Of a DNA stretch of 35,841 nucleotides, positions 27,723 through 35,841 are shown one piece after another; the first letter of the stretch is position 1, and each line of letters starts with the position of its first letter. A program made the position numbers and the translations under genes. A model generated the notes under the pieces. It was not told the DNA's origin. It did not search any database and saw only the letters and a program-made list of their open reading frames with translations. Origin of the DNA: Bryobacterales bacterium (GTDB lineage Bacteria; Acidobacteriota; Terriglobia; Bryobacterales; Bryobacteraceae); assembly GCA_016713735.1 (NCBI GenBank), contig JADJOP010000012.1, positions 1 to 35,841 on the forward strand, in the 5' to 3' direction.

Positions 27723-28905
27723 TCAGGCCCTGGTGAGGAAGATCGGCAGGCCGAGTTTGTGATTGTAGGTGGGGCGGTAGCGCTCGGTGTTGTACATCGT
27801 GTCGACTTCGACCTTGCGCGGTCCGAGGCGCGGATCGGGGATGGGCGACAGGGTGTAGCAGCCGTTGACGATGGCCGTCATAAGGCCGGACTTGCCCTCG
27901 ACGATGCAGTCAAAGGCCATGCCGGCGAAGGTGGAGGCGACCATCTTGTCGACGAAGTCGGCTTCGCCGGAGCGGAGGTCGTAGGTGAGGTCGCTGACGA
28001 TGGTCTCCTCGCCGGTGGCGGCCTTGAGTTTGTCGGAGAAGGCTTCGCCGACGTTCATCTTTTTGCGGTGGCCGTAGGCGTCTTCGGCGCCGTAGTGCTG
28101 CACTTCGTAGCCCTGCCATTCGGCGCCTTCGCTGAGCACGACGAGGGAGTAGTTGGAGGGGTTGTTGCGCTTGTCGTTGACGAGCAAGTCGATCATCTTG
28201 TTGAGATCGAACTGGTATTCGGGGATGGCGCAGCGGACGCTGGTGACAAAGGCGGTGTAGAGCGAGGTGTAGCCGGCGTCGCGGCCGAAGACGCGGAAGA
28301 CGCCGATGCGTTCGTGTGAGCCGACGGTGGAGCGCTGGCGGTTGATGGCGTCCATGGCGCGCGTGATGGCGGTGGAAAAGCCGATGCAGTATTCGGTGTT
28401 GCGGACGTCGTTGTCCATCGTTTTCGGGATGGCCACGACAGGCACGCCGGCGTTGTTCAAGTGGGCGGCGTAGGGAGAGGGTATCGTCGCCGCCGATGGC
28501 CACGAGGTAGTCGACGTTGAGTTCCTTGAGGTTCTTCTTCACCTGTTCGGTGACGTCGTAGGTGACGCTCTTCTTACCGTCCTTTTCGGTCTCCTCCAGG
28601 GGAACTGCTGGCCCTGGAGGAAAGACGGGAGGGACTTCATCTTGACGGGATTGGTGCGTGAGGAATGGAGGAAGGTGCCTCCGGTGCGGTCGATGGTGCG
28701 CGTGTTCTCGCGCGTCAGCCCCAGCACGTAGCGGCTGCGGGAGCCTGGGTCCGGCCAGATTGACGTGGGTGAGGCCTTCCCAGCCGCGGCGGATGCCGGT
28801 GACTTCGAAGCCTGCTTCGGTGGCGCGGTAGGTGACGCCTTTGATGACGGAGTTGAGGCCTGGGACGTCGCCTCCGCCTGTGAGGATGCCGATGCGTTTT
28901 GCCAT
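27723..28905 (-). CDS. pfkA: 6-phosphofructokinase, PPi-type active site
   Basis: Phosphorylates fructose 6-phosphate in glycolysis. It starts MAKRIGILTGGGDVPGLNSV (ATG 28905, after AGGAGT), followed across shifts near 28740, 28600 and 28465 by LGLTRENTRTIDRTGGTFLH, VDYLVAIGGDDTLS, VVAIPKTMDNDVRNTEYCIG and RSTVGSHERIGVFRVFGRDA, then a clean C-terminal half to 27723. In PFKs, Gly104/Gly124 (E. coli numbering) mark ATP enzymes; here these positions are Asp (GGDD) and Lys (PKT), the pair found in pyrophosphate-dependent enzymes. Catalytic Asp residues of TMDND are present. Length about 395 residues. A PPi enzyme would be reversible and also serve gluconeogenesis. Confidence 0.9.
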
Positions 28906-28939
28906 GATGACTCCTGAGTGTGGCCCTGAAAAATGGGCG

Positions 28940-28979
28940 GGATGAAACTAATAGTGTAGCAAGGAAGCAGGTTTCATCC
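28940..28979. promoter_or_regulatory. long inverted repeat upstream of pfk
   Basis: GGATGAAAC (28940-28948) and GTTTCATCC (28971-28979) are perfect 9-base inverted arms around 22 AT-richer bases that contain a -10-like TACACTAT on the minus strand. It may be a two-part operator around the pfk promoter; a weak terminator of the upstream peroxidase gene is also possible, though no T run follows. Confidence 0.5.
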
Positions 28980-28991
28980 GCCGCGGAGAGG

Positions 28992-30725
28992 TCACTCGTA
29001 GTCTTCGTTGAGAGCGCGCAGGAAGGCGGACAAGGCGGCGGTGTCGGAGTCAACAAGGGCGATGCGTTTCATTTCCGCGGCGCCGTTGCGGAGCGATCCG
29101 GCGCGGGCCAGCGCGGCGTTGGCGGAGTAGAGCCGGACGACATCTTCCAATGCGTCCAGTGCGCCGTTGTGCAGGTAGGGAGCCGAGTGGCTGAGATCAC
29201 GGAGCCGGGCGTTTGAAGCGGGCAATGGCCGCGTCGAGCAACCGGAACGGAGAGCACAATCCTTGGCTGCTGGCGGGCGCGCCTGAATGGGCGAGGACGT
29301 CGCGGCAGAGGAGGCTCCTGGAGCGACTGCTGCGGATTCGGCATGTCAGGGTTGGCATAGATATTCCAAAGCCCGAGATCGACCCACTCCGGATGCGCGC
29401 GTTCCGCAGAGAGGAGCGGAAGGGCTCAGCGTAGTGAGGATGCCTGGGCGTGGCCGGGAGAAAGGCGGCCGGCGAGGAGTTTCGTTCCGCCAAGCCTGGG
29501 ATGGGGGAGCTTCCGCGAATGTCCCCGAGCCGTGGATGGCATCGTACTCGGCTTGCGCGACGCCGGTGTTGTGAAAGGAGAAATCAGTGAAGGCGGGAGC
29601 GGCGTGACATGCAATGCATTGCCTTTACCGCCCGCGGCGAGTTCGGCGGAGGCAGGCGTTTTGGACGTGGCGCTGGAGAAAACGCACGAAAACCGGCAAG
29701 CTCCAGGGGGCCGAAGCGGAAGGGCTGCGCATGGCTGTTGAATTTGCCATGGTCGGTGGCCGGGTTGGCATCAATCAATTTGAGGTTTCCAGAGGCGTCG
29801 AGGCTATTGACCACTTTCAACAGGCGCACGCTGTAGGCGACCGGCGCCTCGTCCTGCATCGGCCTCGGGGCGGCTGTTGGCCTGTAGAAACGCATCGTAA
29901 GGCGACGCGCTGAATTCTCCGCGCTCATCCTGGATGAAAACAAGTTGCTGGACGTAAGCCGCGACGGAGCGGCCACGGCATCCAGAATTTCCGCATCGGA
30001 GGCGGTGGAGACGTTGAGTCTGTATCGGGCAGGCAGCCGGAACTCAGGCGGAATGGCGGGACTTTGACCGGCCAAGACCACCCAGTAGGGGAGTCCGCCA
30101 AAGTCAGCCGCCAGTTGTCCTGCCCGTTGTCTTCCCGAATGATCCGGGCGATGTGGGCCACCGCGGCGGCCTCTTCGCTGGGCAGCCAGCCGAGGTTGCG
30201 GCCGGTGAAGGTGCCCCGCACGAGGTCCTCAATGCTCGCGAACCTCATCGATGGAGAACGAAACCAGGGCGGGGACAAGGAGGCGTTGACGAGCGAGGGC
30301 GAGTTGTGCGGGGCGGACCGGGCAGGGTCACCTAACCGCAATGGAACTGGGCTCTTGCGGGCGAAGTCAGCGTAGCTACGCATGCCGCCCCCGGCGGTGG
30401 CGGCGTGTTCATCCACCATGTGGCAGGCGCGGCAATTCATGGATGCGCCGGCGAAAGGCCCAGGCAGTGCCTGCGCGGTGGTCACGGTGGACTCCATGAC
30501 GGGATCGGCCGCCGCCTCAGGGTTGTTGACGCCGTAGCCGCGATCAAGGAACGCCTTGAAGGCCTGGGCGAACCGGGTTTCCAGGAACAGCCGTTCCCCG
30601 AGGGTCACCTCAGGCGGGTCGGACTCCTCCGCGGCCTCGGGCTGTGCCAGGGCGGGAAACGGAACAGCGTGGATGAGCAGGAGAACGAAAGCAGGAAGCG
30701 CGGCGTGCCGGAAAAGGGATCGCAT
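28992..30725 (-). CDS. diheme cytochrome c peroxidase-like (MauG/CcpA family) protein, frameshifted
   Basis: ATG at 30725 follows GAGGT and starts a signal peptide MRSLFRHAALPAFVLLLIHA. The first heme site is ASMNCRACHMVDEHAA (about 30440). Next come LRLGDPARSAPHNSPSLVNA and FRSPSMRFASIEDLVRGTFT, typical of the N-terminal heme domain, then IIREDNGQDNWRLTLADS. The second heme site, CIACHAAPAFTDFS, lies near 29600-29625 in another frame, with FHNTGVAQAEYDAIHG after it. The end reads ARLRDLSHSAPYLHNGALDA, LEDVVRLYSANAALARAGSL and AALSAFLRALNEDYE, the standard C-terminus of diheme peroxidases. About 575 residues, longer than the usual 320-400. It is periplasmic, reducing H2O2 or oxidising a partner. 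Many indels lie between 29.25 and 30.1 kb. Confidence 0.82.
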
Positions 30726-30761
30726 CGAGACCTCGCAGTTGAAAGTGAATGTCAAATAGAA

Positions 30762-30790
30762 ACTATATAGCAGAGTCTGGACTCTGTAAA
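30762..30790 (-). promoter_or_regulatory. sigma-70-like promoter of the diheme peroxidase gene
   Basis: On the minus strand TTTACA (-35, 30785-30790) and TATAGT (-10, 30762-30767) are 17 bases apart, giving a start near 30755 and a 30-base leader before ATG 30725. The whole spacer is occupied by the palindrome listed next. Confidence 0.6.
30771..30786. promoter_or_regulatory. palindromic operator in the peroxidase promoter
   Basis: CAGAGTCTGGACTCTG is a perfect palindrome except for its central TG, with 7-base arms. It fills the -35/-10 spacer of the minus-strand promoter, where a bound repressor would block RNA polymerase. The regulator is not identified. Its core AGTCTGGACT resembles the palindrome at 33936-33947. 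Confidence 0.6.
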
Positions 30791-30855
30791 TGACGATTTA
30801 CAAGGTCCCTCATCCGGCCTCCCCTGACGCGGGCGAAGTGCGGCATCCTATTCCC

Positions 30856-31264
30856 ATGCACTATCGCACGGGAAACGACCTGGACCTGGACCAGGTGATT
30901 GAGCTCTATGTGGCCTCGACGTTGGGTGAGCGGCGGCCGGTGGAGGAGCGCGAGCGGATGAAGGCGATGCTCGAGAGCGCCAACCTGGTGATCACGGCCT
31001 GGGACGGCGAGCAACTGGTGGGCATCGCGCGGTCGCTGACCGACGGCGTGTACTGCACCTATCTCTCTGACCTCGCGGTGCGGCTGTCGCCAAAGGCGGC
31101 ATCGGCGGAGTTGATGGCGGACGCAAGAGGCGGCGCCGCGGGCGATGCTGATTCTGCTGGCGGCGCCGAAGGCGGTGGACTACTACCCGCGCGTCGGGTT
31201 CACGCGTCATGAAAGCTGCTGGATTGTGCGGCCGGGCGAGGTGATCGGCAAGGCTGGGGGGTAA
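30856..31264 (+). CDS. GNAT-family N-acetyltransferase
   Basis: Chosen start ATG 30856 (MHYRTGNDLDLDQVIELYVA); an in-frame ATG at 30790 would add 22 residues but lies four bases from the operator palindrome and has no ribosome site. The acetyl-CoA fold shows VITAWDGEQLVGIARSLTDG and CTYLSDLAVRLS, then after a shift near 31100 IGGELM, MLILLAAPKAVDYYPRVGFT and ESCWIVRPGEVIG, ending at 31264. 'YYPRVGF' is the conserved GNAT C-terminal motif. About 136 residues, typical for single-domain acetyltransferases. The substrate is unknown. It is divergent from the diheme peroxidase. Confidence 0.87.
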
Positions 31265-31327
31265 GATCGCGAAAAATAGTTGACACTTCCCGGCGGCGGC
31301 CCGCGCTGATCGAGTCGAGAGGCGGGA

Positions 31328-32630
31328 ATGAGACAACTGGCGGTGTTGATCGCACTGAGTGCGGCGGCGGGCGGGTGTTCGCGGCCAGGAAGCCGTGGCG
31401 GGGAGGGCGAGATCCGGGGGCGTGCCGGTAGAGGCAGCGAGTCCGCGGCAGGAGGGCCTGCCTGCGACCGGGCCGCCGGCGAACTACCGGCTCACGCAGA
31501 TGCCGGGAGGGGAGGGCCACATTCTGCGAGCGTCGTTCTCAGGCAATGCGCGCAGCGCGCAGGCGGCGCTGCAGGGATTTCTGACGGACCTGGGAGGCAG
31601 CTATTTTTCCAGCAAGCCGCGCGTCCAGGCGGCGCTGGCGAGCGCGGACGATCAACGGCGCAGGCGCTGTTTGCAGCATCGCTGGGCGGCGCGGCGGCGG
31701 CCGGACTGATGATGGTGGAGTTGCAGGACGGCGCGGGGCGGGTGACGGTGTTGGTGGATGCGGCGGAGCGGTTCCGGGCGAGCCTGCCGGCGATGGCGCG
31801 GCAGGCGGGCGGCCTCGGAGGCAGCGCCGGCGCAGCCGAAGCGGCAGATCCAATGGGTGCAGCATCAATTTCCCGATGGCAGCGGTTCGATTCAGCTTCC
31901 TTCGGACTGGCGGATGGTGTCGGCGGCCAAGGGCGCCGTGGATGCGCTCGGTCCGAACGGCGAGGTGGTGGGGCTGGGTGGACCGTACATGGTGAACACG
32001 AACAGCTGGTATGCGCAGAGCGGGTATCTGGTGGGCCCTTACATGCGGCCGCTGCAGGCGCTGCAATCTCTCTACCCGCAGATGGCGCGGCAGGCGGCGC
32101 AGACGGGGATATCAGAAGCAACTGGTTCGCATCTTGGAGTCGCAGGAATCGACCGAGCAGGGTGTGCCGATGGCGTACACGCTCTACGACGGCACGGTGA
32201 ACGGGCGGGCGTACCGCTGGTATGCGAGTTGGACATCACGCGGATGATCGACCAGTCGATGTGGACGTTCTACGTCTCGCAGGTGGGCGCGCCGGAGGAG
32301 ATCTTTGCGCGGGAGTTTGGCACGATGATCGCGATCTGGCAGTCGTGGCAGATCAGCGGGCGGCTGATTGCGAGCCGGCTCGCCAGCGCGGTGGAGAGCA
32401 TGCGGCAGGCGGGCGAGATCTACCGTTCGGCCAACCAGAGCGCGGGGGCAACGTACGATCGCACGAATCGCGCGTGGAGCCTGTATATGCGCGGCAATGA
32501 GCTGGTGGAGCATCTGCCGAGCGGCGGGCGGGGCGAGGTGGACCAGAACTACGCGCAGCGGATGGTGGAGCGGCTCAACGAGGCCGAAGGCGGGCAGACG
32601 TGGCGCGTGGTGCCGATGCGGGACTATTGA
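31328..32630 (+). CDS. putative lipoprotein of unknown function
   Basis: ATG 31328 follows GAGGCGGG. The N-terminus MRQLAVLIALSAAAGGCSR ends in a lipobox-like AGGC, so the mature Cys would be lipid-modified and the protein held in the membrane facing the periplasm. Across several shifts the protein reads TGPPANYRLTQMPGGEGHIL, LQGFLTDLGGSYFSSKPRVQ, QWVQHQFPDGSGSIQLPSDW, VGPYMRPLQALQSLYPQMAR, PMAYTLYDGTVNGRAYRWYA and a clean C-terminal end (WQSWQISGRLIASRLASAVE, RMVERLNEAEGGQTWRVVPM). About 430 residues. I do not recognise the family. Its stop overlaps the end of the convergent lectin-like gene by seven bases. Confidence 0.72.
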
Positions 32631-33707
32631 GACGGCGCGGTGGAGTCCAGCGCGACCTCGAGTTCGAAGAAGCCCTGGTGGGGGCCGGGTATGCCGTCAA
32701 TGGTGAAGGTGGAGCGGCCCCGTGCGGTGCGGATGGCGACGCGATCCTGGGGACCGGAGCAGGCGGGTGAGCCATTGGGGGCGCCGGCGCCGCAGACGAT
32801 TCCGGTGGCGTTGAGGAGTTGGACGGGCAGTTGACGCGGATTGGGCAGCGCGGCTCCGGCGGGCTGATGAGCAGGCAAGACGATGCGGTAGCGGCCGGGC
32901 TCGAGCGCGGTGACGCGCGCTTCGGGCGGCGTGCAGAGGTTGCGGTCCGGCAGGCAATCGTGGGAGGCGAAGGTGATCAGGGGGTGACCACGGAGATGGT
33001 GGAAGAGGCGGCGGGCGCCATTCCCACTCCAGGATGTCGTGGTTGGCCCAGCCGCCGCCGGTGGAGGCGGTGGAAGCCGACGTAGGTGGCCTTCTCGGGG
33101 TCGAGCACGGGCGGAGATCGACCGTGTGCGGGAGAACAGGGGCGGGGCGGTCATCCAGGTAGACGGTGAGGAGAGGCGGCTCAAAGCGAATGCGGGCCTG
33201 GTGCTCTTTGCCGTCTTTCAGTTTGAAGGGCAGTTCATTGACCAGGGCGAGGCGCTTGGGCGGCCACAGGACAGCTTCGGGGTGACCGTTCATGGCAACG
33301 GTGAGGAAGTTGCCGGAAGGGTCGCGGGCCTCGTCGTTCTTGTGGGTATCGAAGAAGACGGCAAGGGTGAAGGGAATGCCGGGATCGGCGCCGCTGTGAA
33401 TGCCGTCGCCGGAGGCGAAGCCGCCCGCGCCACCGAAGCCGCCCAGGGCCTGGTTCCCGTGGTTCTGGATGACGAAGGCGAAGCCGTCGGCGCCTTTGTT
33501 GAGGCCGCCGGGGTCGGAGATGCGGAAGCGGAAGCGTGTGTCGAAACCCGAGGCGAGGGGTTCCTTCCAGGACGCCATGGCACCGCCGAGGTCGTTGGTG
33601 GCGCGGGTGAGGCGGACGCCGGAGCCGAGCAGGCGCGCGTCGCCCACGAGGTTCCATTGGGACTGGCAGGCCAAGGCGAGGGCAGGCAGAAGCAGCGCAG
33701 TTCTCAT
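32624..33707 (-). CDS. secreted L-type (legume) lectin-fold protein
   Basis: ATG 33707 opens a signal peptide MRTALLLPALALACQSQ. The lectin_legB fold is shown by WNLVGDARLLGSGVRLTRAT, FDTRFRFRISDPGG, GADGFAFVIQNHGNQALGG (the Asp-containing sugar site) and IPFTLAVFFDTHKNDEARDP (metal-binding strand), ending with LLTVYLDDRPAPVLP and VGFHASTGGGWANHDILEWE. Two shifts, near 33105 and 33020, lead to a second domain of about 130 residues (TFASHDCLPDRNLCTPPEAR, ALEPGRYRIVLPAHQPAG, LLNATGIVCGAGAPNGSPAC, FELEVALDS) of beta type, possibly an extra binding module. Total about 360 residues. It probably binds glycans outside the cell. Confidence 0.85.
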
Positions 33708-33935
33708 ATCCGCACCTTTGAACGGTTGATTGGCGTTACGTGGGAGGGTGGTGCGTGGTTGCGGCGGGAAGGGGGAAAATTCTACGACTTGCGGGGAATT
33801 GTGCGAGCAGGGGGGATCAATCCGAACTGGTTGAGAAAGTTAGAGCCTTAGAGAGTAAGTAGTTGGAGAAGGAGACTGTTCTGAGCAACGCGCGATGGGG
33901 CGGCACTAATTGGATGGCGAAAATCACGGCAACAA

Positions 33936-33947
33936 TAGTCCGGACTA
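33936..33947. promoter_or_regulatory. 12-base perfect palindrome
   Basis: TAGTCCGGACTA. Its core AGTCCGGACT differs at one base from AGTCTGGACT in the peroxidase promoter at 30774-30783. TATATC five bases further on could be a -10, but no convincing -35 precedes it. Confidence 0.5.
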
Positions 33948-33990
33948 AGTGGTATATCACGCTAGCTCATGGCCTGATCGGGAGCGGGAG

Positions 33991-34033
33991 TAAACCTGTT
34001 TAGACCTTGCTCAATCAACAGTTTAGGCCTAAA
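33991..34033. repeat. paired palindromes and direct repeats in a promoter
   Basis: TAAAC-CT-GTTTA (33991-34002) and TTTAGGCCTAAA (34022-34033) are both perfect palindromes. In addition GTTTAGACCT (33998-34007) and GTTTAGGCCT (34021-34030) are direct repeats with one mismatch, 23 bases apart, about two helix turns. This looks like a two-site binding region for a regulator; the second site covers the start of the -10. Confidence 0.5.
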
Positions 34034-34035
34034 AT
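34007..34035 (+). promoter_or_regulatory. sigma-70-like promoter of the VWA gene
   Basis: TTGCTC (34007-34012) and TAAAAT (34030-34035) are 17 bases apart, giving a start near 34042, 28 bases before the ATG at 34070. The second palindrome overlaps the -10, so a bound protein would repress. Confidence 0.6.
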
Positions 34036-34069
34036 GAAGCCGCTTCTGTAGTTCCGCAGGAGAACTAGT

Positions 34070-35841
34070 ATGTCACTACGACTCAAGGCGGCAAGCGCCC
34101 TTCCTTTACTTACTATTCTTTATACATTCCCTTTACTGGGGACGGCGAAGGTGGAAGCGATTCGGATCTTGAACGCACCGCCGCCGTCCTGCCAGTCGGC
34201 CTTCGCCAGTCCGCCCACCTCGGTGGCGTACATCGCAACGACGGATGCCAGCGCCTATCTGTGGTTCAGCGTGAGCGGCGTTGCGGTGGGCGACCTGATT
34301 CAAATTGAGATGTATCAGCCGGATGGCAAGTACTGGTTCAACGGCAGTGGCGCCTTTGACCCGACGACTGCCTCAGGCAACTACTGCTTCACCTGGCGTT
34401 TTGACGTGGCCGGAGCGCTTCCGGCGACAGTGACGGGGAATTGGAAAGCGCATGCGACGTACAACTCGAACACGTTTTTCGATTTCACCTTTGACATTCT
34501 GCCGCCCGGTTCCGGAGGTGGCGGAGGAGGGGGCGGTGGCGGAACGACCGGCACGAATCTGATATCCGGCGGTACGGCGGAACAGACGGCGGCGTTCGAA
34601 GGCTGCCGCCCCGCCGCCTTCCCCGGCTGGAGCTATACGGGCAACCTGCAGGTGTGCAAGTACGGCGCATCGGGGATTGTGGGGGCCAACGACCTGGGCC
34701 GGGCGCCACCGCGGGCGTATGTCTACTCGGGCGGTCAGAGCGATGGCACGTCCACGGGCACGACGACGATCGATGTGGTTCGCTGGCGTCGACGATTGAC
34801 CCGGAGGTGTAGGGTACACGCTTTCCGGCTGGCTGGGGGATTCAGCGGGCAGGATGACAACGCTGTTGAGATTACCTTCGAAATGCCGGCGGCGGGGCGC
34901 TGGGAACGAAGCAAAGTTATTCAGTGCTGGCCGCTGAAGCAATGGAGTGACGGGCCTCTTCTCAAAACCACCACCGGGCGAGTGCCAGTGGGGACGCGGC
35001 GCGTGGAAATGTTGTTGCAGATGTCGCGCACCAGCCCGGGTTGGAATGACGGCTATGCGGATAACCTGTCGTTTACCATTAGCGGCAACACAGGCAGCGG
35101 CAGTGGCGGCAGCGGGTTGAGCCTGGCAGTGAACCAGGTAGTCGACGCGCAGTTGCCCGACGAACAAAGGTGATCGTGTCGGTCACCGATAAGCGCGGGC
35201 AACCCGGTGACAGGGCTGACCGCGTCGGACTTCACGCTGACTGAGAACGGCAGATCGCGGGCGATTACGGTGACGCCGGTGAGTTTCAGGATCGAAGCGG
35301 GGAGCGCGCTCTCTGGCGCTGGTGATTGACGTGAGCACCTCGCTGGGCGCGTCGGACCTGGCCAATGAGCAGAGTGCGGCTAAGCAGTTGATCAGCCAGC
35401 TGGGGGGCGAGTGACTCAGCGGCGCTGTTTTCGCTGGGCAACGCGCCCAAACTGGTGCTGGACTACACGACCAACAAAGAACTCGATGGGCGCGCCATTG
35501 ATGGACTATCGCGCACGGGGCAGCACGGCGCTATATCAGAACATCAGGACGGCGGCGCAAACCTGATGGCGCGGCCGGAGCCGGAGGCGATGGTGCTGAT
35601 GACCGACGGACGGGACATACCACGGCGGCGCGACACTAGCCGAAAGCGATTACGGCAGCCAAGTGGCAGGCGCTCCGGTGTTCCACGGTAAGGAGTTCCG
35701 GCAGCGCATCGACACTAGCGGAACTGGCGCAATTGCGCGCAGGACCGGCGGCACCTGTATTCGCAGGGGACGACCTCGGCGAGTTGCAGAAGCTGTTGCG
35801 GAGCATCGGCGCGGTGATCTCGGGCCGGTCGAGATCACATA
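34070..35841 (+). CDS. secreted von Willebrand factor A protein, 3' end outside window
   Basis: ATG 34070 follows AGGAGA. A signal sequence (SALPLLTILYTFPLLGTA) is followed by an Ig-like region (DASAYLWFSVSGVAVGDLIQ, PATVTGNWKAHATYNSNTFF), a Gly-rich linker (34513-34545) and a jelly-roll-like domain (AFPGWSYTGNLQVCKYGASG, ... GWNDGYADNLSFTI). After a shift near 35165 comes IVSVTDKRG and TGLTASDFTLTENG, then a VWA domain: the metal-site DxSxS in VIDVSTSLGASD (Asp codon 35328-35330), ALYQNIRTAA and VLMTDGRD. At least five shifts lie after 34780. This domain order is common in large Acidobacteriota surface proteins that bind partners through the metal site. The gene is cut by the window edge. 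Confidence 0.78.

Larger units (their letters stand above)
33708..34069. other. intergenic region upstream of VWA gene
   Basis: 362 bases without a credible gene. It is AT-richer than its surroundings toward the 3' end and holds the palindrome at 33936-33947, a cluster of palindromes and direct repeats at 33991-34033, and a good sigma-70 promoter at 34007-34035. Confidence 0.6.

Overview
The window is GC-rich bacterial DNA. Its gene content resembles an Acidobacteriota genome of the Solibacter/Bryobacter type: a DUF1080 protein, a cytochrome c/copper monooxygenase-like protein, a propeller-type hybrid sensor kinase, a PPi-type phosphofructokinase, and a sigma factor followed by HEAT-repeat proteins. 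This placement is an inference from gene style; there is no rRNA to confirm it, and I saw no tRNA, CRISPR array or insertion sequence.

Layout. 1-621: broken MntA/HepT-type (MNT/HEPN) toxin-antitoxin pair. 709-2943: DUF1080 protein, then UDP-glucose dehydrogenase. 2983-6104 (minus): EamA transporter, exported protein of unknown function, heme/copper monooxygenase-like protein. 6105-6582: non-coding, with a sigma-54-like promoter. 6583-9656: late flagellar cluster flgM-flgN-flgK-flgL. 9658-9762: G-rich tandem repeat. 9798-14298: SDR oxidoreductase, ECF sigma factor, zinc-finger anti-sigma factor and two HEAT-repeat proteins. 14331-18214: polyprenyl-type glycosyltransferase, exported protein, LysM protein, DUF937 protein, M48 protease. 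18357-20930: gyrA. 20948-22170: a palindrome followed by a two-gene HTH/nucleotidyltransferase module. 22190-23324: enolase-superfamily enzyme. 23528-27039: shattered hybrid histidine kinase. 27041-28905: methyltransferase and phosphofructokinase. 28992-30725: diheme peroxidase-like protein with an operator-like palindrome in its promoter. 30856-33707: acetyltransferase, lipoprotein, lectin-fold protein. 34070-end: secreted von Willebrand A protein, cut by the window edge.

Data quality. Most genes carry one or more single-base frameshifts while protein similarity continues in the next frame. At least six are explained by a run of five G read as four. gyrA (2.2 kb), flgK and the EamA gene have long clean frames. 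I therefore treat most frameshifts as probable sequence errors and give full gene spans across frames. Indels are much denser in 1-621, about 23.5-26.6 kb and about 29.0-30.0 kb, where true decay cannot be excluded.

Most interesting candidates: the palindrome-controlled HTH/nucleotidyltransferase pair beside gyrA; the sigma/anti-sigma/HEAT/HEAT operon, whose last protein has an exact 32-residue period; a sigma-54 promoter before the flagellar hook genes; and the AGTCYGGACT palindromes near the peroxidase and the VWA gene.
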